A stretch of DNA of 9,218 nucleotides. It comes from Allobranchiibius sp038199265 (GTDB lineage: Bacteria > Actinomycetota > Actinomycetes > Actinomycetales > Dermatophilaceae). Below are positions 6,736 through 9,218 of this stretch, piece after piece. The stretch spans positions 1 through 9,218 of the forward strand of contig JBBPZD010000001.1 of assembly GCA_038199265.1 (NCBI GenBank), given 5' to 3'. The notes beneath the pieces were generated by a model, which was not told where the DNA came from, ran no database searches, and saw only the letters and a list, made by a program, of their open reading frames with translations. Within the stretch, counting starts at the first letter, position 1. Each line of letters begins with the position of its first letter. The translations under genes were made by a program, and so were the position numbers.

Positions 6736-6840
6736 GGGTAAGGTGCGCTCATCAACCCCTGATCGCGACAGGAAGCCGGCGGAACTCCGGCACGGTCGCG
6801 CCACTGTGACCAGCTTCGGCTGGGAGTCAGACCTTGCGCG
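6736..6840 (+). ncRNA. cobalamin riboswitch (compact), upstream of the cobalt transporter gene
   Basis: The conserved core is plain: AGGAAGCC, then GGAACTCCGG, then the B12 box CGCCACTGTGACC (6799-6811), and AGTCAGACC (6825-6833). Pairings can be traced: AAGGT (6740-6744) with ACCTT (6831-6835) closing the element; CGCGAC (6764-6769) with GTCGCG (6795-6800); GCCGG (6775-6779) with CCGGC (6787-6791) around the GGAACT loop; CCAGC-TTCG-GCTGG (6810-6823); and a small ATCA/TGAT hairpin (6751-6763). Binding of a cobalamin would reduce expression of the downstream cobalt transporter and cobK. At roughly 100 nt the aptamer is short compared with many cobalamin riboswitches, suggesting reduced peripheral arms; exact ends are approximate. 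Confidence 0.9.
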
Positions 6841-6884
6841 GTCACGGGACCCACGACGGGACGCGAAATCCCCGGAGGTCACTC
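6841..6884 (+). promoter_or_regulatory. riboswitch expression platform and ribosome binding site
   Basis: GGAGG (6874-6878) stands 6 bases before the ATG at 6885 and fixes that start. The segment can fold in competing ways: GGTCAC occurs twice (6840-6845 and 6877-6882, the second covering the end of the ribosome binding site), and both copies are exact complements of GTGACC (6806-6811) in the B12 box. GACC (6848-6851) can pair with either GGTC copy. CCGGAG (6872-6877) is complementary to CTCCGG (6785-6790) in the aptamer. With no T-tract, control of translation rather than of termination is the better guess. Confidence 0.6.
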
Positions 6885-8018
6885 ATGACTCAGCATCACG
6901 GAGCGCGGTCTGCGACGCCACGACGGCAGGGCATGTTCGGCACCATGCTCACCACCTGGACCCGGCAGGACTGGTGGCAGGCCGGCGGCTTGCTCGGGAT
7001 CATCGCCGCGATGCACGTCGTGGGCTTCTTCGTCCTCTTCGCCATCGTCGGCCCGGCCGACTACCGACTCGGCACCAAGGTGTTCGGCGTCGGTCTGGGC
7101 ATCACCGCGTACACCTACGGCCTCCGTCACGCCTTCGATGCCGATCACATCGCGGCGATCGACAACACCACCCGCAAGCTACGCGCGGACGGCGGACGGC
7201 CTAAATCCGTCGGCTTCTGGTTTGCAATGGGCCACTCCACCCTCGTTGCGGTGCTCGCGGCCCTGGTCGCCGCAGGCACCAAGATCGCGACAGCGCTGAC
7301 CAGTGACGGCAGCAACGCGAAGCTCACCCTCGGCCTCATCGGCACCAGCGTCTCCGGCATCTTCCTCTATCTGATCGCTGCTCTCAATCTCGCCGCCCTG
7401 ATCGGCATCGTCAAGGTCTTCCGAGCAATGCGCCGCGGGGTGCTGGACGAGGCGAAACTCGAGCACCACCTGCAGTCCCGCGGCTTTCTGAACCGCATCC
7501 TCGGCAGGCTCACCCGCGCGATCACCAAACCGTGGCAGATGTACCCGATCGGGCTGCTTTTCGGACTCGGATTCGACACTGCTACTGAGGTGTCGCTGCT
7601 GATCCTGGCCGGAACAGGTGCCGCGAGCGGGCTGCCGTGGTACGCGATCATGGTGCTGCCGCTGCTCTTCGCTGCCGGGATGAGTCTGCTGGACAGCCTG
7701 GACGGCATGTTCATGAGCGTGGCCTACGACTGGGCGTTCCTGAACCCGGTCCGCAAGGTCTACTACAACATCGCGATCACCGGTCTGTCCGTCGCTGTAG
7801 CCATCCTGATCGGCACGATCGAGCTGGTCAGCGTGCTGCACGAGAAGGTCGGCATGAACGATCCGGTGACCAACTGGATCAGCCGGATCGACCTCAACAA
7901 CGTCGGTTTCGTTGTCGTAGCGCTCTTCGTGGTGACCTGGGTCCTGGCGGTCGCCTACTGGAAACTGGCGAAGGTCGAAGACCGCTGGATGCCGCCGCCC
8001 GCGCCGAAGACGACGTGA
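6885..8018 (+). CDS. NiCoT-family cobalt/nickel transporter, likely cobalt for B12
   Basis: This 377-residue polytopic inner-membrane permease belongs to the NiCoT (HoxN/NixA/NhlF) secondary transporters. All four family signatures are present: RHAFDADHIAAIDNTTRK (81-98) with the metal-selecting H-x4-DH (His82, Asp87, His88), GFWFAMGHSTLV (110-121), LLFGLGFDTATE (224-235), and LLDSLDGMFM (268-277). Hydrophobic segments lie near 32-55, 66-80, 115-131, 148-176, 222-243, 252-270, 294-317 and 339-358, consistent with eight spans. The ATG at 6885 has GGAGG 6 bases upstream; an in-frame TTG at 6834 would lie within the riboswitch and is rejected. These transporters carry Ni2+, Co2+ or both. The cobalamin riboswitch upstream and cobK directly downstream (GTGA overlap) make cobalt supply for cobalamin synthesis the likely role, although selectivity cannot be proven from sequence. 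Confidence 0.93.
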   Translation: MTQHHGARSATPRRQGMFGTMLTTWTRQDWWQAGGLLGIIAAMHVVGFFVLFAIVGPADYRLGTKVFGVGLGITAYTYGLRHAFDADHIAAIDNTTRKLRADGGRPKSVGFWFAMGHSTLVAVLAALVAAGTKIATALTSDGSNAKLTLGLIGTSVSGIFLYLIAALNLAALIGIVKVFRAMRRGVLDEAKLEHHLQSRGFLNRILGRLTRAITKPWQMYPIGLLFGLGFDTATEVSLLILAGTGAASGLPWYAIMVLPLLFAAGMSLLDSLDGMFMSVAYDWAFLNPVRKVYYNIAITGLSVAVAILIGTIELVSVLHEKVGMNDPVTNWISRIDLNNVGFVVVALFVVTWVLAVAYWKLAKVEDRWMPPPAPKTT

Positions 8019-8755
8019 GAGTCCTGCTGCTCGGCGGTACCGCCGAGGCGCGCGAGCTGGCAGCGCATCTGCAGGGAGCGGGCGTGCCGTTCGTGTCCTC
8101 TCTGGCTGGCCGGGTCTCGCGACCACGGCTGCCTGTCGGTGACGTGCGGGTCGGCGGGTTCGGGGGGGTTGAGGGCTTGGCCGCCTACATCGGCGAGAAC
8201 GGCATGACCGACGTCGTGGATGCGACCCACCCGTTCGCCACCACGATGACCGAGCACGCCGGCGAAGCTGCTGGACTCGCGGGGGTACAGCTCATCCGCT
8301 ACGCCCGACCGGGTTGGTCCGGACGGCCTGGTGCGTCCTGGTGGCACTGGGCGCCGACACTGGATGACGTGCGCGAGATCGCCGGCGGACTCGGCGGCCG
8401 ACCGTTCATCACATCGGGCCGACAGACGCTGGGCAGCTTCGCCGCTTGGCGCGACCGTGCCGTGCTGATCCGGGTGGTGGAGCCGGCCGAGGAACCTCTA
8501 CCACCGGGCTGGACGGTCGTGGAGGACCGCGGACCGTACGACGTCGCAGGCGAGATCGAACTCATGCGCGAACACGCGATCGACGTGCTGATCACCAAGG
8601 ACTCCGGCGGCCGTTACACCAGCGCGAAGCTCGACGCTGCAGCTGCGCTCGGGGTGCCCGTCGTCGTGCTGTCCCGGCCGGCGCGGCCCTGCGGTGTGAC
8701 CGAGGTCAGCTCGGTCGAGGCCTGCCTCGAACTGCTGCTGAACCCACCAGCCTGA
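8015..8755 (+). CDS. cobK: precorrin-6A reductase
   Basis: This cytoplasmic protein of 246 residues is the NADPH-dependent reductase that converts precorrin-6A to precorrin-6B in aerobic cobalamin biosynthesis (CbiJ is the cobalt-precorrin counterpart). The N-terminal nucleotide-binding start VLLLGGTAEAREL (3-15), DATHPFA (69-75), the ITSGR block (132-136), DRGPYDV (171-177) and LITKDSGG (192-199) are all family hallmarks, and length is normal. The GTG start overlaps the transporter stop as GTGA, so the two are translationally coupled and share the upstream cobalamin riboswitch. The ribosome binding site is weak (CGAAGA), consistent with coupling. The 3' end overlaps the convergent cobD by 50 bp. 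Confidence 0.94.
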   Translation: MRVLLLGGTAEARELAAHLQGAGVPFVSSLAGRVSRPRLPVGDVRVGGFGGVEGLAAYIGENGMTDVVDATHPFATTMTEHAGEAAGLAGVQLIRYARPGWSGRPGASWWHWAPTLDDVREIAGGLGGRPFITSGRQTLGSFAAWRDRAVLIRVVEPAEEPLPPGWTVVEDRGPYDVAGEIELMREHAIDVLITKDSGGRYTSAKLDAAAALGVPVVVLSRPARPCGVTEVSSVEACLELLLNPPA

Positions 8756-9218
8756 TCCCGACGGCGAGGCCCAGCGAGATCGCGCCAATGCGTTGGTGCA
8801 ACCGGACCGCAGCAGGAATGTCGGCAGCAGTGACGTCGGACCCGTCGCCCAGCCAGCCGCGATCGTCTGCGACTCCCCCGTAGACGTTGGTTCCACCGAG
8901 CCTTCTGCCCAGCGCCGCAGCGAACGCGGACTCAACCGGTCCGGCGTTCGGGCTGGGATGGGCTGGGGCGTCGCGGCGTACAACGCGTATGACCTCGCGG
9001 GCCCGAGTGACTGAACCGGTCGCGATTCCAATGGCCAGCACGGTCAGCCGAGCCGGCACCCAGTTCGCCACATCGTCGAGTCGCGCTGCAGCCCAACCAA
9101 ACTCGTGATAACGGGTGGATCGATGCCCGATCATCGCATCTAGGGTGTTGATCGCCCGGTAGCCGAGCAACCCTGGCACGCCTGCGACCGCTCCCCAGAA
9201 CAGCGGACTGACAACGGC
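8706..9218 (-). CDS. cobD: adenosylcobinamide-phosphate synthase, C-terminal half (5' end past right edge)
   Basis: The minus frame is open from the right edge to the TGA at 8706-8708, giving 170 residues, roughly the C-terminal half of CobD/CbiB (family length about 310-330). This integral membrane enzyme attaches aminopropanol (phosphate) to adenosylcobyric acid in late B12 synthesis. Recognisable blocks are SPLFWGAVAG (4-13), GYRAINTLDAMIGHRS (19-34), RLDDVANWVPARLT (46-59), HPSPNAGPVE and ALGRRLGGTNVYGG. Hydrophobic stretches near the start, at about 55-66 and near the C-terminus (RIGAISLGLAVGIRLVG) fit membrane spans. It points toward cobK and overlaps it by 50 bp, so it belongs to a separate transcript that enters from the right. 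Confidence 0.93.
   Translation of the reverse strand, partial: AVVSPLFWGAVAGVPGLLGYRAINTLDAMIGHRSTRYHEFGWAAARLDDVANWVPARLTVLAIGIATGSVTRAREVIRVVRRDAPAHPSPNAGPVESAFAAALGRRLGGTNVYGGVADDRGWLGDGSDVTAADIPAAVRLHQRIGAISLGLAVGIRLVGSAAVRGRPRPS

Noticed and set aside
6834..6884. N-terminal extension of the NiCoT transporter from a TTG at 6834.
   Set aside because: It would translate the riboswitch 3' strand, has no ribosome binding site, and the ATG at 6885 has an ideal one.
1..9218. CRISPR arrays, tRNA/rRNA genes, insertion sequences, phage or defence genes.
   Set aside because: No direct-repeat arrays, tRNA-like cloverleaves, transposase motifs or terminal inverted repeats were seen; the content is core metabolism and surface genes.

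Overview
The window is a GC-rich, gene-dense stretch of chromosome that looks like a high-GC Actinomycete. The signs are a strong G/C preference at third codon positions, frequent GTG starts, 4-base ATGA/GTGA gene overlaps, a class F-type sortase with a DUF4397 surface protein, and an actinobacterial-style cobalamin riboswitch. I cannot name the genus from sequence alone.

Region 1 (1-4632, minus strand) is a four-gene polyhydroxyalkanoate (PHA)/fatty-acid operon. In transcription order it holds an AMP-forming acyl-CoA synthetase, a class II-like PHA synthase (PhaC), an intracellular medium-chain-length PHA depolymerase-like alpha/beta hydrolase (PhaZ), and the N-terminal part of an acyl-CoA dehydrogenase that runs off the left edge. 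Every junction overlaps (GTGA, about 11 bases, ATGA), so the genes are almost certainly cotranscribed and translationally coupled. The likely logic is: activate fatty acid, polymerise hydroxyacyl-CoA, mobilise polymer, feed released acids back into beta-oxidation. No enoyl-CoA hydratase (PhaJ) or phasin gene lies inside the window.

Region 2 (4633-4857) is a 225-bp spacer. It probably carries the operon promoter, has nested inverted repeats that could be an operator, and has a GC hairpin just after the sortase gene.

Region 3 (4858-6373, minus strand) is a two-gene surface module: a secreted double-DUF4397 protein with a C-terminal hydrophobic segment and basic tail but no canonical LPxTG, followed one base later by a class F-type sortase that is probably its partner.

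Region 4 (6374-6884) is a roughly 510-bp divergent spacer. Its right half holds a compact cobalamin riboswitch (about 6736-6840, plus strand). The rest has only hairpins and no convincing gene.

Region 5 (6885-8755, plus strand) is a cobalt/cobalamin operon: a NiCoT-family Co/Ni transporter, then cobK (precorrin-6A reductase), overlapping by GTGA. Facing it on the minus strand, and overlapping cobK tail-to-tail by 50 bp, is the C-terminal half of cobD/cbiB (adenosylcobinamide-phosphate synthase), which runs off the right edge. Cobalt uptake is therefore under B12 feedback together with a corrin-ring enzyme.

I did not see a clearly novel system. The most worthwhile items are the PHA operon architecture, the non-canonical sortase/substrate pair and the compact riboswitch with competing pairings to the ribosome binding site.
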